Below, piece after piece: positions 8,087 through 16,131 of a stretch of 64,000 nt of DNA. The stretch is from Hymenobacter canadensis. Lineage in GTDB: Bacteria; Bacteroidota; Bacteroidia; Cytophagales; Hymenobacteraceae. The stretch lies in contig NZ_CP114767.1 of NCBI RefSeq assembly GCF_027359925.1, forward strand, positions 4,328,501-4,392,500. The letters are read 5' to 3'. A program made the translations under genes and the position numbers. A model generated the notes under the pieces. That model did no database searches, was not told the DNA's origin, and saw nothing but the letters and a program-made list of their open reading frames with translations. Positions within the stretch are counted from its first letter, which is position 1, and every line of letters starts with the position of its first letter.

Positions 8087-8737
8087 CTACTCTACTTTGG
8101 TTTTGTCGCCGTCTTCGGTTTTGGCTTTCATCGTGCCGTCGTCACCGTCAACTTTCATCTTGTTGCCTTCTGCGTCTTTGATTTTTACGTCGCCGTCGGC
8201 CGACACCTTCACCTTGCTGCCGTCGGCACCTTTGGTTTTGCCTTCCTCCATGCTCATTGAGCTATTCGAGGCCGAAGCATCGGTGCTCATGTCCGACGTG
8301 CTGCTCATGTCATCCATGTACATATCGTCGCGGTACTCCATGCGGCTGGTTTCGTAGGCCGAGTACTGGGTGGGGTCGGTGAACACCGACTTCATCTCCG
8401 TGTCGGCATCCATGTAGGCAGTGCGCATAGCGGCGGCCATGCCGGTGGTGTCGGTGGCGTACTGGGTCTGCAGCTCGCCGAGGCGCTTGCCCCGGTTGAT
8501 GTACACGGTGCGCACCTTTTCGCGGGTGGCATCGTCGAACTTCATTTTAGCGGCCATAGCGGCAGCAATCCGGTCGGCGCGCTGCTGAATGGCGTCGTCC
8601 GAATACGACGTGGTGGTCGTCGTCGTGGTCGTCGTCATGCCATCGGTGGTGGTGGCCGTTTCGGTGGTTTTGTTGTCGGAGCACGAAGCCATGGTGAAGG
8701 CAGCCGCAGCAGAGAGCAGGAAAAGGGTCTTTTTCAT
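8087..8737 (-). CDS. Lipoprotein with Thr-rich linker and acidic/lysine repeat tail, 216 aa
   Basis: The start at 8737 gives MKKTLFLLSAAAAFTMASCS, a lipobox with Cys-19. A Thr-rich stretch (TTTTTTTTT) follows, then a helical domain (about 45-130: IAAAMAAKMKFDDATREKVRTVYINRGKRLGELQ), then a Ser/Met/Asp region and a tail of repeated units such as DGSKVKVSADGDVKIK, EGNKMKVDGDDG and MKAKTEDGDKTK. The tail resembles hydrophilic repeats in stress-related proteins, but that is only a composition likeness. No known family; probably anchored in an envelope membrane. Confidence 0.8.
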   Translation of the reverse strand: MKKTLFLLSAAAAFTMASCSDNKTTETATTTDGMTTTTTTTTTSYSDDAIQQRADRIAAAMAAKMKFDDATREKVRTVYINRGKRLGELQTQYATDTTGMAAAMRTAYMDADTEMKSVFTDPTQYSAYETSRMEYRDDMYMDDMSSTSDMSTDASASNSSMSMEEGKTKGADGSKVKVSADGDVKIKDAEGNKMKVDGDDGTMKAKTEDGDKTKVE

Positions 8738-8982
8738 GACAGAGAGGGATTGTGGAAAAGGGAGAGAGTAGGGTAGGAAAAATCCAATGGCGCGTATACG
8801 GGTCCGCCTGAAATTCAGTTGCGGCCGGCCATAGCTACACCTCCTTACCCGGACTCCCTGATCCGGTAACGCCTCATTCCTCTCCTGATTCAATTCTCTG
8901 TAAAGGCACTACCTGCCGCCGCACCACAGCCGCGCCGTAGCCCGCTGGCGTGGTTTTGCTGCACTGCGGCCGGCGCTGGTAG

Positions 8983-9435
8983 TTAGTCGGTGGTGGATAG
9001 GTTGGCCGGGGTAGAGGCTGATGCGGGTGGCCGGGACGTGACATCCGTCTGAGGAACGGGCGACGCCGGCAGCCTGCCTACCGGCGACAGTGCCTGCAAT
9101 TCTCGCTCGGTAGCTTCCTGCACACGTCGGGTGGCGGGCAGCGTAGAGGCCGCCGGGCGCGTCCGGGCAGCGGGCACATACGGCGTCACGCGGGGCGTCC
9201 GGATGCGCGCGGCCACGTTCGTGTCGGTCGTGACCTTGGCCGGCAGCGGCTTATCGAGTTGGGGCTGCCGGCTCCGGTAGGTGAGGGGGCCTTTTGCGGC
9301 GGGCGCGTACAGCGTGGTATCGATGGGTGCTGAGCTGCCAACAGAGGATGTGGAGCCGGGCACCGTGTTGCCGTAGCAGCCGGCCAGCCCGATGGCCGTA
9401 CTCAGCCACAACGGGCGCCAAAGAACAGGCTTCAT
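8983..9435 (-). CDS. Hypothetical lipoprotein, 150 aa
   Basis: The protein starts MKPVLWRPLWLSTAIGLAGC, giving a lipobox LAGC with Cys-20. The mature part is Pro/Ala/Thr/Arg-rich and of low complexity (PAARTRPAASTLPATRR), with no globular domain visible. It is followed by the metallophosphoesterase end on the same strand's upstream side, without tight coupling. Function unknown. Confidence 0.65.
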   Translation of the reverse strand: MKPVLWRPLWLSTAIGLAGCYGNTVPGSTSSVGSSAPIDTTLYAPAAKGPLTYRSRQPQLDKPLPAKVTTDTNVAARIRTPRVTPYVPAARTRPAASTLPATRRVQEATERELQALSPVGRLPASPVPQTDVTSRPPASASTPANLSTTD

Positions 9436-9529
9436 ACAAGAAATACAAAAAGGTGACGGCAGCCGACATCGTGTCGGTTGCCGGCCGGCTGCCGCGTAGA
9501 AAAGCGTCTGGTGGCCGGCTTTGTTTGGC

Positions 9530-10786
9530 TTACGCCCGACGCAGCTCGAACACGGTGATTTCGGGCAGGAAGCCCACCCGGCCGGGGTAGCCGAGGTAGC
9601 CCAGGCCGGTGTTCACGTAGAGATACTGCTGGCCCTGCTTGTAGAGCCCGGCCCACTGCCGGTACACGTACTGCACGGGGCTCCACTTGAAGAAGGGCAG
9701 ATTGACGCCAAACTGCATGCCGTGGGTGTGGCCCGAAAGCGTCAGGTCGACGTCCGGAAACTCGGGCCGCACCTGCGCGTCCCAGTGGGAAGGGTCGTGG
9801 GAGAGCAGAATCTTGAACGGCGCGCTGGGGTCGGCGGCAGCGTGGGCCTTGGCCAGGTCGCCGTACTTGGGGAAGCGCATGGCCGCGCCCCAGTTCTGAA
9901 TGCCCAGAATGGCAATCTTCTCGCCGTCGCGCTCAATATGGTGAGCTTCATCCAGCAGCAGCTTCCAGCCGATTTTGGCGTGGTTGCTCTTGAGCCGGTC
10001 GAGGTTGGCGGCCTTGGCCGCGGCGCCGCCCTGCTCGGTCCAGTCCACGTAGTCGGCGTAGTCGTGGTTGCCGAGGATGGACAGCTTCTGCAGCTTGCTC
10101 TGGATCTGGGCCAGCGTGTCGATGTGGTCTTCTACCTCGGTAGCAATGTTGTTGACTAGGTCGCCGGTCATCACCACCAGGTCGGCGTTTTGCTGGTTGA
10201 TGAGGGCCACGGCGCGCTGCAGCGGCTCGGTGGAGGCGAAGCTGCCGGTGTGCAGGTCGGAAATCTGCAGTAGCTTGAACCCGTCGAACGAGGCCGGCAG
10301 GTTGGGGAAGCGCAGCGTCACGCGCTTCACGCGGTAGTCGGTGGCACCTTTGAGCACGCCCCAGGCCAGCGCTACAAACGGCACGGCAGCCGTTACGAGG
10401 GCAATTTTGCTCAGAAACTCACTCCGCGAAATGCCCGCGCCGGCCGCGCCGGCCGGCTGACCCGAAAAGCGCTGCGCCAGCGTGCGGATGCCGCGCACCA
10501 GGTCTTCGGGAAACAGAAACAGCAGCACCACCACCTTGGCCAGCAGCAAGCCCAGCAGCATACTGGTCAGGTAGGCTTTGTAAGGGGCGTGGCCCTGGGC
10601 CCGGGTGGCCATGGCCCAGATGGCAATGCCCCAGAGCAGCACCGTCAGGAGCCAGTAGAGGAAGTCGGCGGTTTTGCGCGTGACGGGGGAAGCGCTGTGG
10701 AGGGCCGTGCGGACGGCTTGGAAGCCATACCATTCGGCGGCCAGAAACAGCAGCAGAAACAGAATACCAGAAAGGGAACGAAGCAT
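9530..10786 (-). CDS. Membrane-anchored metallophosphoesterase (YkuE/YaeI type), 418 aa
   Basis: Residues 1-140 contain about four membrane segments (ILFLLLFLAAEWYGF, FLYWLLTVLLWGIAIWAMA, LTSMLLGLLLAKVVVLLFLF, IALVTAAVPFVALAWGVL). The calcineurin-like domain begins near residue 155 with all binuclear metal motifs: SDLHTG, GDLVNN, GNHDY, SHDPSHWD and SGHTHGMQFG. The Bacillus YkuE and E. coli YaeI relatives are linked to lipid-type phosphodiester cleavage; the substrate here is not known. Divergent from radC. Confidence 0.9.
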   Translation of the reverse strand: MLRSLSGILFLLLFLAAEWYGFQAVRTALHSASPVTRKTADFLYWLLTVLLWGIAIWAMATRAQGHAPYKAYLTSMLLGLLLAKVVVLLFLFPEDLVRGIRTLAQRFSGQPAGAAGAGISRSEFLSKIALVTAAVPFVALAWGVLKGATDYRVKRVTLRFPNLPASFDGFKLLQISDLHTGSFASTEPLQRAVALINQQNADLVVMTGDLVNNIATEVEDHIDTLAQIQSKLQKLSILGNHDYADYVDWTEQGGAAAKAANLDRLKSNHAKIGWKLLLDEAHHIERDGEKIAILGIQNWGAAMRFPKYGDLAKAHAAADPSAPFKILLSHDPSHWDAQVRPEFPDVDLTLSGHTHGMQFGVNLPFFKWSPVQYVYRQWAGLYKQGQQYLYVNTGLGYLGYPGRVGFLPEITVFELRRA

Positions 10787-10900
10787 ATTGGGGGTAGAAA
10801 CCTGACCGGCCGGAATTGGTTCACCGGCCCGGCCTGCCAGGGCTGACGAAAGAACGGGGTTTTTACTTTACTTGCCGGCTCCCTGCAACCTCAGTGCCGT

Positions 10901-11656
10901 ATGCAAGCCGTTGACAATCTGTCTGAAAATAATCCGGCGACGGAAACCGCCGCTGTGCCTTACCAAACCCCCGCGTCATTCGGTATCAAGAGCTGGGCCG
11001 AGGAAGACCGGCCCCGCGAAAAGCTGATGCAGAAGGGCCGCGCGGCCCTCTCCGACGCCGAACTGCTGGCCATTCTGCTGGGCTCTGGCACCGCCAAGCT
11101 CTCGGCCGTGGACGTGGCCAAGCTGGTGCTGAGCGCCGCCCAGAACGACCTCAACGCCCTGGCCCGCTTCTCGCTGAAAGAGCTGATGCGCCAAAAAGGC
11201 ATTGGCGAGGCCAAGGCCATTACCATTATGGCGGCGCTGGAGCTGGGCCGCCGCCGCAAGGAAGCCGACGCCCCGGCCCGCACCACCATCACCTGCTCCC
11301 GCGACATTTACCGCGTGGTGCAGCCCCACCTGCAGGATCTGCCCCACGAAGAGTTTTGGGTGGTGCTGCTGAACCGGGCCAACGTGGTGATGCGCACCGT
11401 CAGCATCAGCCGCGGCGGGGTGGCCGGCACCGTGGCCGACCCGAAGCTGATTTTCAAGGAGGCGCTGGAGCAGCTGGCCTCGTCGGTCATTCTGGTGCAC
11501 AACCACCCCAGCGGAAACCGCAACCCCAGCGCCGCCGACATTGCCCTCACCCGCAAGCTCAAAGATGCCGGCCAGTTCCTCGACCTGCCCATCCTCGACC
11601 ACCTCATCTACACCGATGCCGGCTACTTCAGCTTCGCCGACGAAGGCATGCTGTAG
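10901..11656 (+). CDS. radC: RadC family JAB-domain protein, 251 aa
   Basis: Has an N-terminal UPF0758/helix-hairpin-helix part (IKSWAEEDRPREKLMQKG... SDAELLAILLGSG, ELMRQKGIGEAKAI) and a C-terminal MPN/JAB domain with metal-binding HNHPSG: His-200, His-202 and Asp-213. The early assignment as a DNA repair protein is not well supported in E. coli; a deubiquitinase-like metallopeptidase fold is clear but its substrate is unknown. Family length is normal. A cluster of palindromic repeats lies directly after the stop. Confidence 0.95.
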   Translation: MQAVDNLSENNPATETAAVPYQTPASFGIKSWAEEDRPREKLMQKGRAALSDAELLAILLGSGTAKLSAVDVAKLVLSAAQNDLNALARFSLKELMRQKGIGEAKAITIMAALELGRRRKEADAPARTTITCSRDIYRVVQPHLQDLPHEEFWVVLLNRANVVMRTVSISRGGVAGTVADPKLIFKEALEQLASSVILVHNHPSGNRNPSAADIALTRKLKDAGQFLDLPILDHLIYTDAGYFSFADEGML

Positions 11657-11679
11657 CTCGGGAAAAGCCCCCCGCCCGC

Positions 11680-11855
11680 TGTAGAGACGCGTACTCGCGT
11701 CTCGTCGTTGCTGATGTTGAACGTCGGATGCGCCCCCGAAGCACCGCCGGCACGATGTAGAGACGCAATACTTTGCGTCTCGTCGTTGCTGATGTTGTTT
11801 AACCGGCGCAGCTCCAGTCGTTCAACGACGAGACGCAAAGTATTGCGTCTCTACA
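11680..11855. repeat. Cluster of three GAGACGC... palindromic modules
   Basis: Two direct copies of GTAGAGACGC...GCGTCTCGTCGTTG (11681-11723 and 11757-11797) and one inverted copy (11819-11855). Each holds an inner hairpin: GACGCGTACTCGCGTC in the first, GACGCAATACTTTGCGTC in the others, so the stem sequence differs while pairing is kept. The flanking CGTTGCTGATGTTG and CGTTCAACGA parts also occur at 35881-35982. It fills the radC-DUF1684 gap. Confidence 0.85.
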
Positions 11856-11887
11856 CTTCCCGCCAAGACGAAACACTCCGCAGCCAG

Positions 11888-11895
11888 TACCTTTG
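11888..11895 (+). promoter_or_regulatory. -7 promoter box (TACCTTTG)
   Basis: Exact TAnnTTTG match, six bases before the ATG at 11901. With a start site about 6-7 bases downstream, the DUF1684 mRNA would be leaderless or nearly so. Confidence 0.45.
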
Positions 11896-11900
11896 CGCCC

Positions 11901-12518
11901 ATGCGTATCAACCCCAAACTGCTCATCGGCCTCGGCCTGCTACTTGTAATCGGCTATTTCCTGCAGGACCTCGTCTTCAACGACGACCAGTACGCCGCTC
12001 GCCTGCGCAAAGCCCGCACCGAGAAAGACAACAGCTTCCGGCTCGTGAAAGGCTCGCCGCTCAGCGAGGAGCAGCGCAACACCTTCGACAGCCTGAAATA
12101 CTACGTCCCCGACCAAGCGTACCGCTTTGAGGCGCAGCTGGAGCCGTTTGCGCAGCGCGACACCGTGGAAATGCCCCTCACCAACGGCAAAGCCGACAAG
12201 TACCTGCGCTGGGGCCGGGCCAGCTTCATCCTCAGCAAGCAGGAATACAAACTGACGCTATTTCTGAAGGCCGACGGCAAAGATTCCACCCTGTTCGTGC
12301 CCTTCACCGACCGCACCAACGGCCGCGGCAGCTACGGTGGCGGCCGCTACCTCGACGCCACCCGCCCCGCCCCCGGCGATACCGAAATCGTGCTCGACTT
12401 CAACGCCGCCTACAACCCGTTCTGCGCCTATAACGACGGTTTCGCCTGCCCCGTCCCGCCCCAGGACAACCGCCTGGCCGTAGACATTCCGGCCGGCGAG
12501 AAGGCCTACAAAGAGTAA
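11901..12518 (+). CDS. DUF1684 domain protein, 205 aa
   Basis: An N-terminal membrane anchor or signal (LLIGLGLLLVIGYFLQDLVF) precedes the DUF1684 domain. Diagnostic features are the WGRASFIL strand, LFVPFTDRTNGRGSYGGGRYLD, the VLDFNAAYNPFCAYND motif and CPVPPQDNRLAVDIPAGEK at the C-terminus. The function of DUF1684 is not established. Repeats flank the gene on both sides, and it appears monocistronic. Confidence 0.9.
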   Translation: MRINPKLLIGLGLLLVIGYFLQDLVFNDDQYAARLRKARTEKDNSFRLVKGSPLSEEQRNTFDSLKYYVPDQAYRFEAQLEPFAQRDTVEMPLTNGKADKYLRWGRASFILSKQEYKLTLFLKADGKDSTLFVPFTDRTNGRGSYGGGRYLDATRPAPGDTEIVLDFNAAYNPFCAYNDGFACPVPPQDNRLAVDIPAGEKAYKE

Positions 12519-12606
12519 TGTAGCACGGAGTTCAGTCAGTAGCTCCCCCGCACTGCCGACCAAGTTGCGCAATGGTATGGAGCTACGGACTGAAGTCCGT
12601 GCTACA
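12519..12606. repeat. Palindrome of the GGACTTCAGTCC family
   Basis: Arms 12519-12545 and 12580-12606 pair with two mismatches. The right arm contains the self-complementary ACGGACTGAAGTCCGT hairpin; the left arm carries two changes that weaken its own inner hairpin. It starts at the DUF1684 stop (one base past TAA). Related copies at 19777 and 48587. Confidence 0.8.
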
Positions 12607-12631
12607 CTTTTCGGCCGCTACATCAAATCCG

Positions 12632-12639
12632 TACCTTTG
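12632..12639 (+). promoter_or_regulatory. -7 promoter box (TACCTTTG) upstream of pheT
   Basis: Exact TAnnTTTG match about 155 bases before the pheT ATG. A TTT at 12608-12610 is a weak -33 candidate with 21-base spacing. If used, the leader contains the palindrome at 12674-12743. Confidence 0.45.
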
Positions 12640-12673
12640 CTGAACTGACGCACCCGCAACGGTGCCAACGCTC

Positions 12674-12743
12674 CCAGGGCTGAAGCCCTGGGCTATGTAG
12701 CATTTAACGCTGGCCGCTGACTAGCCCAGGGCTTTAGCCCTGG
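12674..12743. repeat. Palindrome of the CAGGGCTTCAGCCCTG family inside the pheT leader
   Basis: Arms 12674-12695 and 12722-12743 are inverted copies with one mismatch. Each arm also folds alone, as CAGGGCTGAAGCCCTG and CAGGGCTTTAGCCCTG. It lies between the likely promoter and the pheT start, so it would be in the mRNA leader. Confidence 0.8.
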
Positions 12744-12793
12744 AAACTCCGGGCCGCCTGTGCCATCAGCGAATACCTAATCATTGACTCCAC

Positions 12794-15229
12794 ATGAAAA
12801 TATCCTACGACTGGCTCCTCACCCTGATTCCGACCGATAAACCCGCCGAGGAAATCGGCCAGCTCCTGACGGGCTCCGGGCTGGAAGTGGAAGGCATTGA
12901 GGAGCTGGAAAGCATTCCGGGCGGCCTGCGCGGCGTGGTGCTGGGCACGGTGCTCACCTGCGAAAAGCACCCCGACGCCGACAAGCTAAGCCTTACTACC
13001 GTGGATGTGGGCGACGGCCAGCCGCGCCAGATTGTTTGCGGCGCCGCCAACGTGCGCGCCGGCCTCAAAGTGGTGGTGGCCCTGGATGGCGCCATGCTCT
13101 ACCCGGCGCAGGGCGAGCCGTTCAAAATCAAGAAAAGCAAAATCCGCGGCGCGGCCTCCGAAGGCATGATCTGCGCCGAGGACGAAATCGGGCTGGGCAC
13201 CTCGCACGCCGGCATCATGGAGCTGGACACCGACCTGCCCAACGGCACGCCTGCCGCCGACTACTTCGGCCTGGGCTCCGACTCGGTATTCGAAATCGGG
13301 CTGACCCCAAACCGCGCCGACGCCGCCTCGCACTACGGCGTGGCCCGCGAGCTGCGCGCTTTGCTGCGCCAGCCCTGCCAGCTTCCCGACCTCAGCCAGT
13401 TCAAAGCCCCCGCTGAGGCCGCGCAGAACATTAAGGTAACTATTGAGGACACCGAAGCCAGCCCGCGCTACGCCGGCCTGCTGCTGGAAGGAGTGCAGGT
13501 AGGCCCCTCGCCGGAGTGGCTGCAGCGCCGCCTGCGCAGCATCGGCCTCTCGCCCATCAACAACGTGGTGGACGTCACCAATTTCGTACTGCACGAGCTG
13601 GGCCAGCCCCTGCACGCCTTCGATGCCGACCAGATTACCGGCAACCACATCCGCGTGAAGCGCGCCGAGGCCGGTGAGAAGTTCACTACCCTCGATGGCA
13701 CCGAGCGCACCCTGCGCACCGAAGACCTGGTTATTGCCGACGCGAATGGCGCGCCAATGGCGCTGGCCGGCGTGTTCGGCGGCAAAACCTCGGGCGTGAG
13801 CGAGGCCACCACCCGCGTGTTCCTGGAAAGCGCCTACTTCCAGCCGGCGGCCGTGCGCAAAACCGGCCAAGTGCATCAGCTCAAAACCGACGCTTCCTTC
13901 CGCTTCGAGCGCGGCACCGACCCCAACATGGTGCTGATTGCCCTGAAACGGGCAGCCCTACTACTGCAGGAAGTGGCTGGCGCTACCATCGTGGCGCCCA
14001 TCGTGGACGAATACCCGACTGCCATCGGGCACGCGCTGGTGCGGCTGCGGCTGCCCCGCGTGGAGAAGCTGGTGGGCCAGTTCATTGCGCCGGAGCGCAT
14101 CCGCCAGATCCTCACCGACCTCGACATCCTCATCAGCGAGGAGCTGACCGACGAAGCCGGCCACGCCGAGTGGATTCTGAGCGTGCCGCCGCACAAGGTA
14201 GACGTGACCCGCGAGGCCGACATCATCGAGGAAATCCTGCGCATATACGGCTACAACCACGTGGCGCTGCGCCCGCACAACTCGGCCACTTACCTGGCCA
14301 GCTTCCCCAATCCCGACCCCGAAATCATCCGCCAGAACACGGCGCGGCTGCTCAGCGGCCAGGGCTTCTCCGAAATCATCACCAACTCCATCACCAACTC
14401 GCTGTACTTCGAGAAGGAAGGCGAGACTGATGAGACGCTGGTTCGCCTGCTCAACTTCAACAGCGCCGACCTGAACGTGCTGCGCCCCAGCTTACTGCCC
14501 AGCGGCCTGGAAGTGGTGCGCCACAACGTCAACCGCCGCCAGCGCGACCTGAAGCTCTACGAATTCGGCAAAACCTACCACCTGAAGCCCGACGGCAGCT
14601 ACGAAGAGCGCAATAAGCTGGTGCTCTACCTGACCGGCAACACCGCGTCCGAAACCTGGCAGCAGAAATCCGAGAAAAGCAGCTTCCACCAGCTGGCCGG
14701 GGCCGTGCAGCAGGTGCTGGCGGCGCTGGGCTTCCCGGCGCCCACCTCGCAGCCGGTGCAACACCCGCAGCTGGCCGGCGGCCTCACGCTGCTCGCCCAG
14801 AACCAGCCCGTAGCGCAGCTCGGTGCCGTGTCGGGCGTGTGGCTCAAGAAGCTCGACGTGAGCCAGCCGGTGTGGTACGCCGAGCTGGACTGGGACTGGC
14901 TGATGCGCAAGTACAAGAACAGCCTCGCGGCCCGCGAGCTGCCCAAGTTCCCGGAAGTGCGCCGCGACCTGAGCGTGGTGGTGGACAAAACCGTCACCTT
15001 CGATCAGCTCCAGCAGATTGCCCGCCGCACCGAGAAGAAACTCCTGCAGCAGGTGAACGTGTTCGACGTGTACGAAGGCCCCAACCTGGGCGAAGGCAAG
15101 AAGAGCTACTCGGTCAGCTTCCTGCTCCAGGACAGCACCCAAACCCTCACCGATCAGGCCATCGACTCGGTGATGAACCGCCTCATCCAGCAGTTCGAGC
15201 AGCAGGCCGGGGCCCTGATCAGGAAGTAA
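12794..15229 (+). CDS. pheT: Phenylalanine-tRNA ligase beta subunit
   Basis: Forms the alpha2-beta2 enzyme that charges tRNA-Phe; this chain holds the editing site and tRNA-binding modules. The 811-residue length is typical. In order: N-terminal B1, an EMAP-type tRNA-binding domain (about 40-150: VVLGTVLTCEKHPDADKLSL), B3/B4 editing (about 215-400: NVVDVTNFVLHELGQPLHAFD), B5 (about 410-480), the core, and the C-terminal anticodon-binding FDX-ACB domain (about 715-811: LPKFPEVRRDLSVVV). pheS is not adjacent, as is common in Bacteroidota. A palindrome follows the stop. Confidence 0.97.
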   Translation: MKISYDWLLTLIPTDKPAEEIGQLLTGSGLEVEGIEELESIPGGLRGVVLGTVLTCEKHPDADKLSLTTVDVGDGQPRQIVCGAANVRAGLKVVVALDGAMLYPAQGEPFKIKKSKIRGAASEGMICAEDEIGLGTSHAGIMELDTDLPNGTPAADYFGLGSDSVFEIGLTPNRADAASHYGVARELRALLRQPCQLPDLSQFKAPAEAAQNIKVTIEDTEASPRYAGLLLEGVQVGPSPEWLQRRLRSIGLSPINNVVDVTNFVLHELGQPLHAFDADQITGNHIRVKRAEAGEKFTTLDGTERTLRTEDLVIADANGAPMALAGVFGGKTSGVSEATTRVFLESAYFQPAAVRKTGQVHQLKTDASFRFERGTDPNMVLIALKRAALLLQEVAGATIVAPIVDEYPTAIGHALVRLRLPRVEKLVGQFIAPERIRQILTDLDILISEELTDEAGHAEWILSVPPHKVDVTREADIIEEILRIYGYNHVALRPHNSATYLASFPNPDPEIIRQNTARLLSGQGFSEIITNSITNSLYFEKEGETDETLVRLLNFNSADLNVLRPSLLPSGLEVVRHNVNRRQRDLKLYEFGKTYHLKPDGSYEERNKLVLYLTGNTASETWQQKSEKSSFHQLAGAVQQVLAALGFPAPTSQPVQHPQLAGGLTLLAQNQPVAQLGAVSGVWLKKLDVSQPVWYAELDWDWLMRKYKNSLAARELPKFPEVRRDLSVVVDKTVTFDQLQQIARRTEKKLLQQVNVFDVYEGPNLGEGKKSYSVSFLLQDSTQTLTDQAIDSVMNRLIQQFEQQAGALIRK

Positions 15230-15234
15230 ACGCC

Positions 15235-15312
15235 TGTCATTCCGACGAAGGAGGAATCTGGATGGAATCGGTAAAGCGGTTCTACTCAGATTCCTCCTTC
15301 GTCGGAATGACA
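15235..15312. repeat. Intergenic palindrome, TGTCATTCCG/AATCTG family
   Basis: Two perfect 26-base inverted arms (15235-15260, 15287-15312) with a 26-base loop, five bases after the pheT stop. Confidence 0.85.
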
Positions 15313-15374
15313 AAAGGTTTGGTGCGGAAGATTTACCCAAGCTGCCTAACTTCAACCCAAACAAAACCAAAAAA

Positions 15375-15671
15375 ATGGCTTCCTCCCAGCAGCTTGCTCA
15401 ACTAGACCGCCTGGAGCGGCAGGTGAACACCTTAGTGACTGCCTATCAGCAGTTGCGCGAGGAGCTGGCCGATGCCCAAACCACCGTGCAGCAGCTCCGG
15501 GCCGACGTGCGCGACCGGGAGCGGCAGCTGAAGGATTTCCACAATCAGGAGAATATCACTAAACTTGTCAATACCATAGCCGGTGAACCGGCCAATGTCA
15601 ACGAGCTGAAACTGCGCCTCAACGAATACATCCGCGAAATAGATAAGTGCCTTGCCTATTTGAGGGAGTAA
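15375..15671 (+). CDS. ZapB-like coiled-coil protein, 98 aa
   Basis: Nearly the whole chain is a heptad-patterned coiled coil (LDRLERQVNTLVTAYQQL, LADAQTTVQQLRADV, LNEYIREIDKCLAYL). There is no signal peptide. It sits 36 bases upstream of zapA in the same direction, and coiled-coil proteins in this position are thought to work with ZapA at the division ring. The assignment rests on context and coiled-coil form, not on a diagnostic motif. Confidence 0.7.
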   Translation: MASSQQLAQLDRLERQVNTLVTAYQQLREELADAQTTVQQLRADVRDRERQLKDFHNQENITKLVNTIAGEPANVNELKLRLNEYIREIDKCLAYLRE

Positions 15672-15707
15672 CCTGACCATCCCCAAACTCCACCCACGAC
15701 TGCTCCC

Positions 15708-15998
15708 ATGAGCGAACTATCCATTAAAATCCGCATTGCCGAACGGGACTATCCCATGCGCGTCGAGCCTCAGGACGAGGAGCGGCTGCGGATGGCAGGC
15801 CGGTTGCTGGGTGAGCGGATCAAGGAATTTCGCGAGCAATACGGCATTCAGGACAAGCAGGATCTGCTGGCCATGATTGCCTTGTCCACGATGGCTGACC
15901 GCCTGAAAGTCAGTAAGGAAAAAGATGGTACCGACACGGTTCTGACCGAGCGCCTTGCGCGCCTCGATGAACTACTGTCGGGAGTGGTGCTCGTCTGA
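15708..15998 (+). CDS. zapA: Cell division protein ZapA
   Basis: FtsZ-bundling protein of the division ring. The 96-residue chain has the ZapA pattern: N-terminal strands (ELSIKIRIAERDYPMRVEPQDEERLRMAGRLL), then helices with ERIKEFREQYGIQDKQDLLAMIALS and a C-terminal helix. Length fits. It follows the coiled-coil gene and precedes rny, an arrangement frequent in Bacteroidota. Confidence 0.9.
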   Translation: MSELSIKIRIAERDYPMRVEPQDEERLRMAGRLLGERIKEFREQYGIQDKQDLLAMIALSTMADRLKVSKEKDGTDTVLTERLARLDELLSGVVLV

Positions 15999-16035
15999 AG
16001 ATCCAGACGGACGCACCTGCGTAGTACTGCAGCTT

Positions 16036-16072
16036 GAAACCCCGGTGGCGCAAACGGCGCAGCGGGGTTGTT
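16036..16072 (+). terminator. Possible terminator after zapA
   Basis: AACCCCG and CGGGGTT arms enclose an inner GCGC/GCGC pairing, and TTGTTTG follows. Stem strength is good but the T-run is short. Confidence 0.45.
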
Positions 16073-16131
16073 TGACATGTGGCCTGTTCACTGAGGTATG
16101 GCTTTCTCTTCCTCTTCCAACATCATAGCCC

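Noticed and set aside
16000..16130. Possible 6S RNA between zapA and rny
   Set aside because: The gap is only about 130 bases, too short for a 6S RNA with its long central bubble, and the one hairpin is better explained as a terminator.
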